From Nocardioidaceae bacterium (GTDB lineage: Bacteria > Actinomycetota > Actinomycetes > Propionibacteriales > Nocardioidaceae), in assembly GCA_013811715.1 (NCBI GenBank), contig JACCUS010000011.1:1-5535 (forward strand): a stretch of DNA of 5,535 nt, written 5' to 3'. The translations under genes were made by a program, and so were the position numbers. Below, in pieces: positions 5,356 to 5,535 of the stretch (within the stretch, counting starts at the first letter, position 1; the number at the start of each line of letters is the position of its first letter). Under the pieces are notes generated by a model that did not search any database, was not told the origin of the DNA, and saw only the letters and a list, made by a program, of their open reading frames with translations.

Positions 5356-5535
5356 GTGAGCTGGCCTGAAGCGTTCGCGGTTCGGTACGAGCACTGGTCG
5401 GCCCAGATAACCGAGGATGTGCCGTTCTACGTCGAGCTCGCGCGCGAAGCCGACGGACTGCTTGTCGAGCTTGCGGTCGGGAACGGCCGCGTCGCGATCC
5501 CGGTTGCGCGCGAGACCGGCCGGCGCGTCGTGGGG
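5356..5535 (+). CDS. Class I SAM-dependent methyltransferase, N-terminal 60 residues (cut by window end)
   Basis: The frame from GTG at 5356 is open to the window edge. It encodes an N-terminal helix region (YEHWSAQITEDVPFYVELAR) and then methyltransferase motif I, LLVELAVGNGRVAIPVARET (residues 35-54). The latter resembles the common VLELGVGTGRVAIPLA and is the loop and first strand of the SAM-binding Rossmann fold. The sequence closing the window, GRRVVG, leads into the second strand, where an acidic residue should bind the SAM ribose. Only this first part is visible, so the substrate class (small molecule, lipid, nucleic acid) cannot be judged. The gene is divergent from the amidohydrolase operon. 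The start is inferred from the nearby -10-like TAGCAT and the family's usual N-terminal length. Confidence 0.82.
   Translation, partial: MSWPEAFAVRYEHWSAQITEDVPFYVELAREADGLLVELAVGNGRVAIPVARETGRRVVG

Noticed and set aside
4595..5359. 254-codon open frame on the + strand
   Set aside because: It lies antisense to the amidohydrolase, whose conserved motifs and ribosome-binding site are clear; the + strand product shows no recognisable fold.

Overview
The window is GC-rich, with GTG/TTG starts, four-base stop/start overlaps and high-GC codon use. With its BlaI/M56 pair and FUSC-type exporter, this fits chromosomal DNA of a high-GC Gram-positive actinobacterium. The genus cannot be fixed from the sequence. 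No rRNA, tRNA, CRISPR array or insertion sequence was seen.

Left part (1-2304), a signalling/stress-type cluster. Two very small membrane proteins (75 and 64 aa) are translationally coupled on the + strand (66-293 and 290-484). Each has one N-terminal membrane helix followed by a short charged heptad-like helix. Converging on them from the - strand is a BlaI/MecI/CopY-family repressor (1420-1797) coupled to an M56-family membrane metallopeptidase (440-1423). The 3' ends of the peptidase gene and the second small gene overlap by 45 bp. The M56 protein has HExxH and ExxAD zinc motifs but no room for a penicillin-binding sensor domain, so the inducing signal is unknown. The non-coding stretch 1798-2061 holds the blaI leader, with a perfect 6-bp inverted repeat, and a short + strand reading frame that looks like the beheaded N-terminus of a CcdA-type thiol-disulfide membrane protein. 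A small SHOCT-domain membrane protein follows on the - strand (2062-2304).

Right part (2443-5230), a probable two-gene operon on the - strand. A D-aminoacylase-like amidohydrolase (3641-5230) is followed after 25 nt by an aromatic-acid-exporter/FUSC-type membrane protein (2443-3615). A strong hairpin downstream of the exporter may end the transcript. The pairing suggests hydrolysis of an N-acyl-amino-acid-like or related amide compound together with export of an organic acid, but the substrate cannot be read from the sequence. The hydrolase departs from the classical D-aminoacylase metal site at two ligands.

Right edge (5231-5535). A short divergent promoter region separates the hydrolase from the first 60 codons of a class I SAM-dependent methyltransferase on the + strand, which runs off the window. 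Its GTG start lies just downstream of a -10-like hexamer with no Shine-Dalgarno sequence, suggesting a leaderless transcript.
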